This document shows positions 1 through 13,882 of a stretch of DNA of 64,000 bases, one piece after another. The translations under genes were made by a program, and so were the position numbers. The notes under the pieces are model-generated. The model had not been told where the DNA came from, ran no database searches, and saw only the letters and a list, made by a program, of their open reading frames with translations. The DNA is taken from assembly GCF_001687325.1 (NCBI RefSeq), contig NZ_LZRD01000024.1, positions 62,001 to 126,000 of the forward strand. The letters are read 5' to 3'. Source of the DNA: Streptomyces sp. PTY087I2 (GTDB lineage Bacteria; Actinomycetota; Actinomycetes; Streptomycetales; Streptomycetaceae). Numbering within the stretch: the stretch's first letter is position 1; every line of letters begins with the position of its first letter.

Positions 1-1
1 C

Positions 2-3208
<3,207 letters not shown>

Positions 3209-3217
3209 CAGCCCAGC

Positions 3218-3245
3218 AGGGGGACACCGGAAACGGTGTCCCCCT
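3218..3245 (+). terminator. Perfect 11-bp hairpin between carB and pyrD
   Basis: Arms 3218-3228 and 3235-3245 are exact inverted repeats around a 6-nt loop (GGAAAC). There is no T-tract and pyrD starts 20 nt later. It may be a partial terminator, an RNA-processing or stabilising element, or an attenuator that tunes pyrDF relative to carB. Confidence 0.6.
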
Positions 3246-3265
3246 CTCTGTGAGGACATCTCTTC

Positions 3266-4374
<1,109 letters not shown>

Positions 4375-4378
<4 letters not shown>

Positions 4379-5214
4379 CGCTCGAACCCTTCGGCGCCCG
4401 CCTGCGCCACGCCATGGACACCCGCGGGGCGCTCTGCGTCGGCATCGACCCGCACGCGTCCCTGCTCACCTCCTGGGGCCTCAACGACGACATCGCGGGC
4501 CTGGAGCGCTTCACGCGGACCGTCGTGGAGGCGCTGGCCGACCGGGTCGCCGTGCTCAAGCCGCAGTCCGCGTTCTTCGAGCGGTTCGGCTCGCGCGGCA
4601 TCGCCGTCCTGGAGAAGGCCGTCGAGGAGGCCCGCGCCGCCGGGGCCCTCGTCCTGATGGACGCCAAGCGCGGCGACATCGGCTCCACCATGGGCGCCTA
4701 CGCGGCGACCTACCTGGACAAGGACTCGCCGCTCTTCTCCGACGCGGTCACCGTCTCCCCGTACCTCGGCTTCGGCTCGCTGCGCCCGGCGCTGGACGCC
4801 GCCGCCGTCTCCGGCGCGGGCGTCTTCGTCCTCGCCCTCACCTCCAACCCGGAGGGCGCCGAGGTCCAGCGGGCCACGGCCGCCGACGGCCGCTCGCTCG
4901 CCCAGCTGATGCTCGACCACATGGCCGCCGAGAACGAGGGGGCCACCCCGCTCGGCTCGGTCGGCGCGGTGGTCGGCGCGACGCTCGGCGACGCGGGGGT
5001 GGACCTGGCGATCAACGGGCCGCTGCTCGCGCCCGGCATCGGCGCCCAGGGAGCGACCCCGGCGGATCTTCCGGCGGTGTTCGGCGACGCGGTGGGCAAC
5101 GTGGTGCCCAGCGTGAGCCGGGGCGTGCTGCGCCACGGCCCGGACGCGTCCGGGCTGCGCGAAGCAGCCGAACGGTTCGCGGACGAGATCCGCGCCGCCG
5201 TATCCGGCAGTTGA
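4375..5214 (+). CDS. pyrF: Orotidine-5'-phosphate decarboxylase
   Basis: Decarboxylates OMP to UMP, the last step of de novo UMP synthesis. The 279-aa protein is of the longer class found in actinobacteria and shows the catalytic Lys-Asp-Lys type motif as LMDAKRGDIGST, plus LKPQSAFFERFG near the N terminus and PGIGAQGATPADL near the phosphate site. GTG start in a GTGA overlap with pyrD. Last gene of the operon: a hairpin with a T4 run follows at 5280-5310. Confidence 0.96.
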
Positions 5215-5279
5215 CCCTGACACGTTTACAGCGTGTTGACGAATTACTGACGAGAAACCTGGTCGATATGTCGGGAAAA

Positions 5280-5310
5280 TCCTGGTCGGCCACAGCTGAC
5301 CAGGACTTTT
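5280..5310 (+). terminator. Intrinsic terminator after pyrF
   Basis: Arms 5280-5289 and 5296-5305 pair over 10 bp with one G:U, with a 6-nt loop (CCACAG), and are followed by CTTTT. This separates the pyr operon from mihF. A run of Ts is uncommon in this genome, which strengthens the call. Confidence 0.65.
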
Positions 5311-5322
5311 CGTCTGTTCTCG

Positions 5323-5351
5323 CTGACTACAGCGGCCCTTGCCGCTAGTCT
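5323..5351 (+). promoter_or_regulatory. Candidate vegetative promoter of mihF
   Basis: CTGACT (5323-5328) and TAGTCT (5346-5351) are separated by 17 bp, a good match to the TTGACN-17/18-TANNNT pattern of the major sigma factor. It sits right after the pyrF terminator and would give a leader of about 100 nt before the mihF GTG. Confidence 0.45.
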
Positions 5352-5461
5352 CCGTCGAAGAGCGGCCGAGCACAGTGTGTTTCGTCGCTCACCTGGTGGG
5401 GTGGCGTCCAGCTTCCCCGCCGGTCCGTATCCGACAGATCGACATCCGAGGTGACGTAGGC

Positions 5462-5785
5462 GTGGCTCTTCCGCCCCTTACCCCTGAACAGCGCGCAGCC
5501 GCGCTCGAAAAGGCCGCCGCGGCTCGCCGGGAGCGGGCCGAGGTCAAGAATCGACTCAAGCACTCCGGCGCCTCCCTCCACGAGGTCATCAAGCAGGGCC
5601 AGGAGAACGACGTCATCGGGAAGATGAAGGTCTCCGCACTGCTGGAATCCCTGCCGGGCGTCGGCAAGGTCCGCGCCAAGCAGATCATGGAGCGTCTCGG
5701 CATCTCCGAGAGCCGCCGGGTCAGGGGTCTCGGCTCCAACCAGATCGCATCCCTGGAGCGTGAGTTCGGCGGCAGTCCCGCCTGA
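5462..5785 (+). CDS. mihF: Actinobacterial integration host factor (sIHF/mIHF)
   Basis: Small basic nucleoid protein that binds DNA without clear sequence preference and affects condensation, sporulation and antibiotic production in Streptomyces. The 107-aa protein from the GTG at 5462 matches the known family length and start (MALPPLTPEQRAAALEKA). It has an N-terminal helix and a helix-two-turn-helix-like H2TH segment (SLPGVGKVRAKQIMERLGI, about residues 61-79). A longer in-frame opening back to 5339 is not protein-like and would run over the promoter. gmk follows, as in S. coelicolor. Confidence 0.96.
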   Translation: MALPPLTPEQRAAALEKAAAARRERAEVKNRLKHSGASLHEVIKQGQENDVIGKMKVSALLESLPGVGKVRAKQIMERLGISESRRVRGLGSNQIASLEREFGGSPA

Positions 5786-5823
5786 CGTTCTCAGGCACTC
5801 CTGGGAACCTGGATAATCGCTCC

Positions 5824-6417
5824 ATGGCTGCAACATCCCGGGGGACGTCCCCCGTACCCCCGGACGTACGTCCGCGGCTGACCGTGCTCTCCGGCCCCTC
5901 GGGGGTCGGCAAGAGCACGGTCGTCGCCCATATGCGCTCCGTGCACCCCGAGGTCTGGCTCTCCGTGTCGGCGACGACACGCAAGCCGCGCCCCGGGGAG
6001 CGCAACGGCGTCCACTACTTCTTCGTGGACGACGAGGAGTTCGACAAGCTCATCGCCAACGGCGAGCTGCTGGAGTGGGCCGAGTTCGCGGGCAACCGCT
6101 ACGGCACACCCCGCCGGGCCGTGCTGGACCGCCTGGAGGCGGGCGAGCCGGTCCTGCTGGAGATCGACCTCCAGGGTGCCCGGCTGGTCCGCCAGTCGAT
6201 GGACGACGCGCGTCTGGTCTTCCTGGCCCCGCCGAGCTGGGAGGAGCTGGTGCGCCGGCTCACCGGCCGGGGCACCGAGGCGCCCGAGGTCATCGAGCGC
6301 CGGCTCGCCGCCGCCAAGGTCGAGCTGGCCGCCGAGGCGGAGTTCGATACGACGCTCGTCAACACCTCCGTCGAGGATGTGGCACGCGAGCTGCTAGCCT
6401 TGATGCTTCAGGCCTAG
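5824..6417 (+). CDS. gmk: Guanylate kinase
   Basis: Phosphorylates GMP to GDP. The 197-aa protein has the P-loop GPSGVGKST at about residues 25-33, the GMP-binding segment (SATTRKPRPGE, NGVHYFFV) and LLEWAEFAGNRYGTP. The N terminus (MAATSRGTSPVPPDVRPRL) is a short actinobacterial extension. A possible -10 element lies about 10 nt before the ATG, so the message may be nearly leaderless. Neighbours mihF and rpoZ match the standard Streptomyces order. Confidence 0.96.
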   Translation: MAATSRGTSPVPPDVRPRLTVLSGPSGVGKSTVVAHMRSVHPEVWLSVSATTRKPRPGERNGVHYFFVDDEEFDKLIANGELLEWAEFAGNRYGTPRRAVLDRLEAGEPVLLEIDLQGARLVRQSMDDARLVFLAPPSWEELVRRLTGRGTEAPEVIERRLAAAKVELAAEAEFDTTLVNTSVEDVARELLALMLQA

Positions 6418-6478
6418 ATCCCGGCGATCGTCAAGATCACTCGGATCTTTGATCTACACCCCCTTCGGAAGGCAGAGA

Positions 6479-6751
6479 GTGTCCTCTTCCATCACCACGC
6501 CCGAGGGCATCATCAACCCGCCGATTGATGAGCTCCTCGAGGCCACCGACTCGAAGTACAGCCTGGTGATCTACGCGGCCAAGCGTGCCCGTCAGATCAA
6601 CGCGTACTACTCGCAGCTCGGTGAAGGCCTCCTCGAGTACGTCGGTCCGCTCGTCGACACCCACGTGCACGAGAAGCCGCTGTCGATCGCGCTCCGCGAG
6701 ATCAACGCGGGCCTGCTGACCTCCGAGGCCATCGAGGGCCCCGCGCAGTAA
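6479..6751 (+). CDS. rpoZ: RNA polymerase omega subunit
   Basis: Assembles and stabilises the beta' subunit of RNA polymerase. The GTG at 6479 gives the 90-aa protein known from Streptomyces (VSSSIT...). The purine-rich GGAAGGCAGAGA just upstream serves as ribosome site, so the reading extended 10 codons upstream is rejected. Core omega motif seen: SKYSLVIYAAKRARQIN. Followed by a strong terminator. Confidence 0.96.
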   Translation: MSSSITTPEGIINPPIDELLEATDSKYSLVIYAAKRARQINAYYSQLGEGLLEYVGPLVDTHVHEKPLSIALREINAGLLTSEAIEGPAQ

Positions 6752-6778
6752 CGCAGCAGCACCGCAGCACCTTCACTC

Positions 6779-6807
6779 CAGGCCCGGCGGCCCGTCCGCC
6801 GGGCCTG
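6779..6807 (+). terminator. Terminator after rpoZ
   Basis: Perfect 12-bp stem (6779-6790 with 6796-6807) and a 5-nt loop CCCGT, 28 nt past the rpoZ stop. No U-tract, as is common for Streptomyces terminators. Confidence 0.75.
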
Positions 6808-6900
6808 AGGTGTGTCCGGGGCCAGGTGAACGGGCCGCGCGCGGTGAGGCAGCATGGGACGCACATATTGCCGTTACGGTGCCGAGTGCGGGGAGACGCA

Positions 6901-8112
6901 GTGGACAAGCCGAAGGTGGTCCTGGGGGTCAGCGGGGGCATCGCCGCCTACAAGGCGTGCGAGCTGCTGCGCCGGCTGACCGAGTCCGGCCACGACGTAC
7001 GGGTCGTCCCGACCGCCGCGTCGCTCCACTTCGTGGGGGCGGCCACCTGGTCGGCGCTCTCCGGGCACCCGGTCTCCGACGAGGTCTGGCAGGACGTCCA
7101 CGAGGTCCCGCACGTGCGGATCGGGCAGGGCGCCGACCTCGTGGTGGTCGCCCCGGCCACCGCGGACATGCTGGCCAAGGCCGCCCACGGGCTCGCCGAC
7201 GACCTGCTCACCAACACGCTCCTGACCGCCCGCTGTCCGGTGGTCTTCGCCCCCGCCATGCACACCGAGATGTGGGAGCACCCGGCCACCCAGGAGAACG
7301 TCGCCACCCTGCGCCGCCGGGGCGCGGTCGTCATCGAGCCCGCCGTCGGGCGGCTCACCGGCGTCGACACCGGCAAGGGTCGGCTGCCCGATCCCGGCGA
7401 GATCTTCGAGGTCTGCCGCCGGGTGCTGGCGCGCGGGGTTCCCGAGTCCGACCTCGCGGGCCGCCATGTCGTGATCAGCGCCGGAGGCACCCGCGAGCCG
7501 CTCGACCCGGTGCGCTTCCTGGGCAACCGCTCCTCCGGCAAGCAGGGGTACGCGCTGGCGCGCACCGCCGTGGCCCGGGGGGCCCGGGTCACCCTGATCG
7601 AGGCCAACACCGGGCTGCCCGACCCGGCCGGGGCCGACGTCCTGCGGGTCGGCACGGCCGTCCAGCTGCGCGAGGCCGTGCTGAAGGCCGCCGCCGACGC
7701 GGACGCCGTGGTGATGGCGGCCGCGGTGGCCGACTTCCGTCCCTCCGAGTACGCCACCGGCAAGATCAAGAAGAAGGACGGCGAGGAGGCGCCCGCGCTC
7801 AGCCTCGTCCGTAACCCGGACATCCTCGCCGAGGTCTCCAAGGAGCGGGCGCGGCCGGACCAGATCGTCGTCGGATTCGCCGCCGAGACCGACGACGTGC
7901 TGGCCAACGGCCGTGCCAAGCTCCGCCGCAAGGGCTGCGACCTCCTCGTGGTCAACGAGGTGGGGGAGCGCAAGACCTTCGGCTCGGAGGAGAACGAGGC
8001 GGTCGTCCTCGCCGCCGACGGCCAGGAGACGCCGGTGCCGTACGGACCCAAGGAAGCGCTTGCCGACACGGTCTGGGATCTGGTTTCAGGAAGGTTCCAG
8101 CCGATTTCATAA
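6901..8112 (+). CDS. coaBC: Bifunctional phosphopantothenoylcysteine decarboxylase / phosphopantothenate-cysteine ligase
   Basis: Two consecutive steps of coenzyme A synthesis in one 403-aa protein. The N-terminal CoaC flavoprotein half (residues 1-180) shows GVSGGIAAYKA, the catalytic His in EVPHVRI, and PAMHTEMW in place of the classical PxMNxxMW. The C-terminal CoaB half shows ISAGGTREPLDPVRFLGNRSSG, AAAVADFRP and the KIKK lysines. The GTG at 6901 follows GGGGAGA; the in-frame start 25 codons earlier is not family-like. Confidence 0.96.
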   Translation: MDKPKVVLGVSGGIAAYKACELLRRLTESGHDVRVVPTAASLHFVGAATWSALSGHPVSDEVWQDVHEVPHVRIGQGADLVVVAPATADMLAKAAHGLADDLLTNTLLTARCPVVFAPAMHTEMWEHPATQENVATLRRRGAVVIEPAVGRLTGVDTGKGRLPDPGEIFEVCRRVLARGVPESDLAGRHVVISAGGTREPLDPVRFLGNRSSGKQGYALARTAVARGARVTLIEANTGLPDPAGADVLRVGTAVQLREAVLKAAADADAVVMAAAVADFRPSEYATGKIKKKDGEEAPALSLVRNPDILAEVSKERARPDQIVVGFAAETDDVLANGRAKLRRKGCDLLVVNEVGERKTFGSEENEAVVLAADGQETPVPYGPKEALADTVWDLVSGRFQPIS

Positions 8113-8344
8113 TCAACCCTCCGGGCGAGTGAAATCGCCCCATAAGGCACAAAATGGCGGCCGGGAAGGGTGGATTGTCCTACTGGTGACCCACGTGGCG
8201 CACGTCACGAACCTCCCAAAGGGCGAGACACCTGGCCCGGTCGCCGGAAGTGACCGATAAACTGGCCGACGGTACGCGCCGAGCGCAGCTCTCGGACGTA
8301 CCACCCATGATCAGCCAGCAGCCGCTGCAACCCCAGGGAGCGAT
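8113..8344 (+). other. coaBC-metK intergenic region (232 bp)
   Basis: Holds a small perfect hairpin (6-bp arms 8123-8128 and 8135-8140) just after coaBC, possibly its terminator. It is followed by a comparatively AT-richer stretch with several imperfect inverted repeats before metK. I looked for SAM-I and SAM-IV riboswitch signatures and do not recognise one. Confidence 0.4.
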
Positions 8345-9553
<1,209 letters not shown>

Positions 9554-9583
9554 AGGCACGTAAAGCATCAGCAGTGAGCGACG

Positions 9584-9621
9584 GCGGGGCCCGGACACCG
9601 AACGCGGTGGCCGGGCCCCGC
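9584..9621 (+). terminator. Terminator after metK
   Basis: An 11-bp perfect outer stem (9584-9594 with 9611-9621), one mismatch, then a 5-bp inner stem (9596-9600 with 9605-9609) around AACG. Confidence 0.75.
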
Positions 9622-9685
9622 TGCCGTGCCCCCGCGACGGTCGGCGCGCTCCGGACTGTCCGTGCCCTCTGGTAGGAATGCAGCT

Positions 9686-11830
9686 GTGAGCAGCGAGAAC
9701 GAGCGGTCCGCCGAACCGGATGCCGGGGCGCCGGAGCAGCTTGCGCTGATCCGGGAGACCGTGCGCCGGGCCAAGGTGCCGCGCGCCAAGCCGCGGACCT
9801 GGCGCGGCGCGCCCCTCGCCGAGGAGCTGCCCGTCGCCCGCGTCCTGGTCAACAAGGGCGTCCTCCACCTCGACCAGTATTTCGACTACGCGGTGCCCCA
9901 GGAGCTGGACGCCGACGCACAGCCGGGCGTCCGGGTCCGGGTCCGGTTCGGGGCCGGCGGGCGCAACGTCCAGGGCGGGCGGCGCGAGGGCGGCGGCCTG
10001 ATCGACGGCTTCATCGTCGAGCGCCGCGCCGACTCCGACTACCGGGGCGCGCTGGCCGCCCTCGCCTCCGTGGTCTCCCCGGAGCCGGTCCTCGGGCCCG
10101 AGCTGCTCGCCCTCTGCCGCGCCGTCGCCGACCGGTACGCGGGCAGCCTCGCCGACGTCCTCCAGCTCGCCGTCCCGCCCCGCAACGGCCGCGCCGAGGC
10201 CAAGCCCTCCCCGGACCCGCTGCCGCCGCCCCCGCCGCCGGAGCCGGGCACCTGGGAGCGGTACGGGCAGGGCCCGGCCTTCCTGCGCGCCCTGGCCGAC
10301 GGCGGCGCCCCGCGCGCGGTGTGGACCGCCCTGCCCGGACCGCACTGGCCCGCGGAGATCGCCGGAGCCGTCGCGGCGACGCTCTCCTCCGGGCGCGGCG
10401 CCCTCGTCGTCGTCCCGGACGGCCGGGCCGCCGCACGGGTCGACGCGGCCCTCACCGAAGCCCTCGGCGCGGGGAGGCACGCCCTGCTGACCGCCGAATC
10501 CGGCCCCGAGAAGCGCTACCGCCAGTGGCTCGCGGTACGCCGGGGCTCGGTGCGGGCGGTCGTGGGCACCCGCGCCGCCATGTTCGCCCCCGTCCGCGAC
10601 CTCGGCCTCGTCGTCGTCTGGGACGACGGCGACTCCAGCCACAGCGACGACAACGCCCCCTTCCCGCATGTCCGCGAGGTCCTGGAGCTGCGGGCGGCCC
10701 AGGGCCGCTGCGGCTTCCTCCTCGGCGCCACCGGCTGCACGGTCGAGGCCGCCCAGCTCGTCGAGAGCGGCTGGGCGCTCCCGCTCCTCGCGGACCGCGA
10801 GCGGCTGCGCCGGGCCGCGCCCCTCATCCGTACGGTCGGGGACGGCGAGCTGGCCCGGGACGGGGCCGCCCGCTCCGCCCGGCTGCCCAGCCTCGCCTGG
10901 GGCGCCGTACGCGACGGTCTGCGCACCGGACCGGTGCTGATCCAGGTCCCCCGGCGGGGTTACGCTCCCCGCCTCGCCTGCGAACGCTGCCGCACCCCCG
11001 CCCGCTGCCGGCACTGCGCTGGCCCTCTGGAGGCCCCGGACCAGCAGGATCTGAACTGCGCCTGGTGCGGGCAGGCCGAGCGGGCCTGGAGCTGCGCGGA
11101 GTGCGGTTCCACCCGGCTGCGCGCCCGGATCGTCGGCGCCCGCCGCACCGCGGAGGAGCTGGGCCGGGCCTTTCCCGCCGTGCCCGTCCGCACCTCGGGG
11201 CGCGACCACATCCTCGACGCGGTGCCCGACGCCCCGGCCCTGGTCGTCTCCACACCCGGCGCGGAGCCCGTCGCCGATGGCGGGTACGCGGCGGCCCTGC
11301 TGCTGGACGGCTGGGCCATGCTCGGGCGGCCCGATCTGCGCGCGGGGGAGGAGGCGCTGCGCCGGTGGCTGGCGGCGTCGGCGCTGGTGCGGGGGCAGGA
11401 GGAGGGCGGCACGGTGGTGATCGTGGCCGAGCCGACGGAGCGGGCGGTGCAGGCGCTGGTCCGCTGGGATCCGGCGGGGTTCGCCCGGCGGGAGCTGGCG
11501 GAACGGGCCGAGCTGGGCTTCCCGCCCGTCTCCCGGATGGCCTCGGTGACCGGCCCGCCCGAGGCTCTGGCCACCTTCCTCCGGACCGCCGGACTGCCGC
11601 CGGAGGCCGAGATCCTGGGCCCGGTGCCGGCCCCTTCGGCCGCGCCCGGAAGAGCCCGCAGGCCGGGGGACGCGCCGCCGGGCGAGACCTGGGAGCGGGC
11701 CCTGATCCGGGTGGTCCCGGGGCGCGGGGCGGCGCTGGCCCGCGCCCTCAAGAAGGCGCTCGCGGCCCGTACGGCGAAGGGGGCGGGCGACCCGATCCGG
11801 ATCAGGATCGATCCGCCGGACATTGGGTGA
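9686..11830 (+). CDS. priA: PriA-like primosomal protein N', helicase-degenerate
   Basis: Replication-restart factor that recognises stalled forks and recruits the replisome. The 714-aa protein has the PriA N-terminal DNA-binding region (ARVLVNKGVLHLDQYFDY) and the paired zinc-binding cysteines (CERCRTPARCRHC, CAWCG...CAECGS). Where a helicase should have Walker A, no GxGKT/S is seen, and the DEAH position reads WDDGDSS, so ATP-driven unwinding is unlikely. This loss is known for actinobacterial PriA. The GTG at 9686 is chosen from the GGTAGGA ribosome site; a start 20 codons earlier is possible. Confidence 0.9.
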   Translation: MSSENERSAEPDAGAPEQLALIRETVRRAKVPRAKPRTWRGAPLAEELPVARVLVNKGVLHLDQYFDYAVPQELDADAQPGVRVRVRFGAGGRNVQGGRREGGGLIDGFIVERRADSDYRGALAALASVVSPEPVLGPELLALCRAVADRYAGSLADVLQLAVPPRNGRAEAKPSPDPLPPPPPPEPGTWERYGQGPAFLRALADGGAPRAVWTALPGPHWPAEIAGAVAATLSSGRGALVVVPDGRAAARVDAALTEALGAGRHALLTAESGPEKRYRQWLAVRRGSVRAVVGTRAAMFAPVRDLGLVVVWDDGDSSHSDDNAPFPHVREVLELRAAQGRCGFLLGATGCTVEAAQLVESGWALPLLADRERLRRAAPLIRTVGDGELARDGAARSARLPSLAWGAVRDGLRTGPVLIQVPRRGYAPRLACERCRTPARCRHCAGPLEAPDQQDLNCAWCGQAERAWSCAECGSTRLRARIVGARRTAEELGRAFPAVPVRTSGRDHILDAVPDAPALVVSTPGAEPVADGGYAAALLLDGWAMLGRPDLRAGEEALRRWLAASALVRGQEEGGTVVIVAEPTERAVQALVRWDPAGFARRELAERAELGFPPVSRMASVTGPPEALATFLRTAGLPPEAEILGPVPAPSAAPGRARRPGDAPPGETWERALIRVVPGRGAALARALKKALAARTAKGAGDPIRIRIDPPDIG

Positions 11831-11850
11831 GCCGGTGCCCGCGGGTTGTA

Positions 11851-11888
11851 TGTCCGCCCGTCTGGGCCCGGGCCCAGACGGGCGGACA
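11851..11888. terminator. 38-bp perfect palindrome (bidirectional terminator)
   Basis: Arms 11851-11869 and 11870-11888 are exact inverse complements with no loop, between convergent priA (+) and an HTH gene (-). Confidence 0.75.
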
Positions 11889-11893
11889 AGGGA

Positions 11894-11926
11894 CTGCCCC
11901 GCCGTGCGACCGGCACGGTGGGGCAG
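11894..11926. terminator. Second hairpin in the priA/HTH convergent gap
   Basis: A 14-bp stem (11894-11907 with 11913-11926, one G:U) and a 5-nt loop, only 5 bp from the previous palindrome. The double terminator insulates the convergent genes. Confidence 0.7.
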
Positions 11927-11943
11927 AAGGGCGTGACGTACGG

Positions 11944-12510
11944 TCAGCCGTTGCGCGGGCCCGGGAAGGCGCCGGGGCGCAGCTCCTCGCGGGCCGACTG
12001 CGGGGCTGTCGACGGCTGCGGCGGCATCGAGCGGGCCGCCGGGACCGAGGGCACCGGGGAGCCGGACCCCTTGGCGGAGGATCCGGTGAGGCCGGTGCCG
12101 ACGGAGACCGGGCGCGGCGTGGCCGTGTTCTCGCCGCCCGTCTCGGCGGCGGGCTGCGGGGTGGCGCGGCGCGCTCCGTAACGGCGGTGAACGGCCTGCT
12201 TGGTGACACCGAGGGCGGAGCCCACCGCGTCCCAGGAGAAGCCCAGCGAGCGGTCGAAGTCCACCGCGGCCGTCACCAGGGTCTCGACGCTGTCCCGCAG
12301 CTCCTGCGCGAGGCGGACGGTGGGGGCCGGGGCCCTGCCGTAGACGACGAAGCCCGCGGAAGGGCCGGAGCGGCGCGGACGGTAGACATTGCCCAGCTGG
12401 GCGGTGAGGGTGCGCAGCGCGTCCACCTGCCGCCTGACCCGCTCGATGTCCCGCACCAGAAGATGCAGACTGGCCCGCGCTTGGGCGTCGTGCGTTGCGT
12501 GGTCGGCCAT
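11944..12510 (-). CDS. HTH-domain protein of unknown role
   Basis: 188 aa from the ATG at 12510, which has AGAGG 8 nt upstream. The N-terminal half (RASLHLLVRDIERVRRQVDALRT...) looks helical and possibly coiled-coil. Around residues 100-120 a helix-turn-helix is readable (SWDAVGSALGVTKQAVHRRY), of the type seen in sigma-4-like or Lrp-like DNA readers. The C-terminal third is Pro/Ser/Gly-rich and probably disordered. Divergent from fmt. Likely a small DNA-binding protein; target unknown. A start 22 codons upstream is less likely. Confidence 0.75.
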   Translation of the reverse strand: MADHATHDAQARASLHLLVRDIERVRRQVDALRTLTAQLGNVYRPRRSGPSAGFVVYGRAPAPTVRLAQELRDSVETLVTAAVDFDRSLGFSWDAVGSALGVTKQAVHRRYGARRATPQPAAETGGENTATPRPVSVGTGLTGSSAKGSGSPVPSVPAARSMPPQPSTAPQSAREELRPGAFPGPRNG

Positions 12511-12629
12511 GAAGAAGCCTCTCGAACCGGCGTTGAAAGGGATCGGGCCGCAATCGGGGCGGCCCGCTTCGGTCAATCTCCTTTGACCAACGCCCGAGCC
12601 GGGTATGTGGTCACGCTATCGGGGCGTAT

Positions 12630-12660
12630 GTGCATATGCACGGGGCGTGCGCGGCGCACG
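12630..12660. repeat. Two adjacent palindromes in the HTH/fmt divergent region
   Basis: GTGCATATGCAC (12630-12641) is a perfect 12-bp palindrome. It is followed closely by CGTGCGC-G-GCGCACG (12646-12660). Both are plausible operator sites, for example for autoregulation by the divergent HTH gene. Confidence 0.4.
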
Positions 12661-12681
12661 TACGCCCCCTGGTCGCCGCCC

Positions 12682-12738
12682 CCGCGTAAGGGATCGCCGC
12701 CCCCCCGCGTGAGGGAGCTGCCGTCCGCGTAAGGGAGC
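12682..12738 (+). repeat. Three direct repeats upstream of fmt
   Basis: Copies of CCGCGT(A/G)AGGGA begin at 12682, 12705 and 12725 (spacing 23 and 20 bp). They lie immediately upstream of a likely -10 hexamer and have no coding content. Confidence 0.55.
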
Positions 12739-12765
12739 GGCCGGACCCGGTCCGATCCGAGACCC

Positions 12766-12771
12766 TAGACT
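12766..12771 (+). promoter_or_regulatory. Probable -10 element of the fmt promoter
   Basis: TAGACT matches the common Streptomyces vegetative -10. The -35 is poor (CGGACC-like at 12742-12747). Predicted start near 12778 gives a leader of about 45 nt to the fmt ATG. Confidence 0.45.
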
Positions 12772-12822
12772 GGTGTGCTGCTCGTCACCGTACGTCTTGG
12801 CCCGAGAGGCAGTCAGCCACCC

Positions 12823-13755
12823 ATGAAGCTCGTCTTCGCCGGCACCCCCGAAGTCGCCGTCCCCGCCCTGGACGCCCTGATCGCCTCCGACCGCCATGAG
12901 GTGGCCGCCGTCGTGACCCGTCCCGACGCCCCCGCAGGGCGGGGCCGCCGACTCGTCGCGAGCCCGGTGGCCGAGCGGGCGGAGGAGGCCGGGATCGAGG
13001 TGCTCAAGCCCGTGAAGCCCCGGGACGAGGAGTTCCTCGCCCGGCTGCGCGAGATCGCCCCGGACTGCTGCCCGGTCGTCGCCTACGGCGCCCTGCTGCC
13101 CAAGGCCGCCCTCGACGTGCCCGCCCGGGGCTGGGTCAACCTGCACTTCTCGCTGCTGCCCGCCTGGCGGGGCGCGGCCCCCGTGCAGCACTCCCTGATG
13201 GCCGGGGACGAGGTGACCGGCGCGTCGACCTTCCTGATCGAGGAGGGCCTGGACTCCGGCCCGGTCTACGGCGTCCTCACGGAGGAGATCCGGCCCACCG
13301 ACACCAGCGGCGATCTGCTCACCCGGCTCGCCTTCGCCGGGGCCGGGCTGCTCGCCGCCACCATGGACGGCATCGAGGACAACACCCTGCACGCCGTGCC
13401 CCAGCCGCACGAGGGCGTCACGCTGGCCCCGAAGATCACCGTCGAGGACGCCCAGGTCCAGTGGTCCGACCCCGCCCTGCGGGTCGACCGGGTGGTGCGC
13501 GGCTGCACCCCGGCCCCCGGCGCCTGGACCCTGTTCCGCGGCGAGCGGCTCAAGCTGATCCAGGCGACCCCCGTCCTGGACCGTACGGACCTGGCCCCCG
13601 GCGAGCTGTCGGCCGCCAAGAACAACGTGTACGTGGGCACCGGCTCGCACGCCGTCGAGCTGCTGTGGGTCCAGCCGCAGGGCAAGAAGCCGATGCGGGC
13701 CGCCGACTGGGCGCGCGGCGTCCGCATCGCCCACGGCGAGCTGCTGGGCCTGTAG
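12823..13755 (+). CDS. fmt: Methionyl-tRNA formyltransferase
   Basis: Formylates Met-tRNA for initiation, using 10-formyl-THF. The 310-aa protein begins MKLVFAGTPEVAVPAL, as the family does. It shows the formyl-THF-binding and catalytic region (VNLHFSLLPAWRGAAPVQ, about 105-122) and ITGASTF-like GASTFLIEEGLDSG, then a C-terminal tRNA-binding domain. The GTG at 12775 is not used as start because it lies almost on the predicted transcription start. rsmB follows, as usual. Confidence 0.96.
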   Translation: MKLVFAGTPEVAVPALDALIASDRHEVAAVVTRPDAPAGRGRRLVASPVAERAEEAGIEVLKPVKPRDEEFLARLREIAPDCCPVVAYGALLPKAALDVPARGWVNLHFSLLPAWRGAAPVQHSLMAGDEVTGASTFLIEEGLDSGPVYGVLTEEIRPTDTSGDLLTRLAFAGAGLLAATMDGIEDNTLHAVPQPHEGVTLAPKITVEDAQVQWSDPALRVDRVVRGCTPAPGAWTLFRGERLKLIQATPVLDRTDLAPGELSAAKNNVYVGTGSHAVELLWVQPQGKKPMRAADWARGVRIAHGELLGL

Positions 13756-13882
13756 CGGGCTTCCGGGGCCCGGGGCGGCGTTCCGCGAGCCCCGGGCTGC
13801 CGTTCGGGCGGCCGCGGACAGCGTCGTACGCTGGGAGGGTTCGCCCCTTGACCTTCAGCACCTTCAGCGGAGCACCTTTCAC

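Noticed and set aside
5339..5461. N-terminal extension of mihF
   Set aside because: Not present in the known 107-aa family and overlaps the probable promoter and leader.
8113..8344. SAM riboswitch upstream of metK
   Set aside because: No SAM-I or SAM-IV conserved core could be found by eye.
12690..12710. C-rich run as a possible 6C RNA
   Set aside because: The required pair of C-loop hairpins is not formed; the Cs belong to the direct repeats before fmt.
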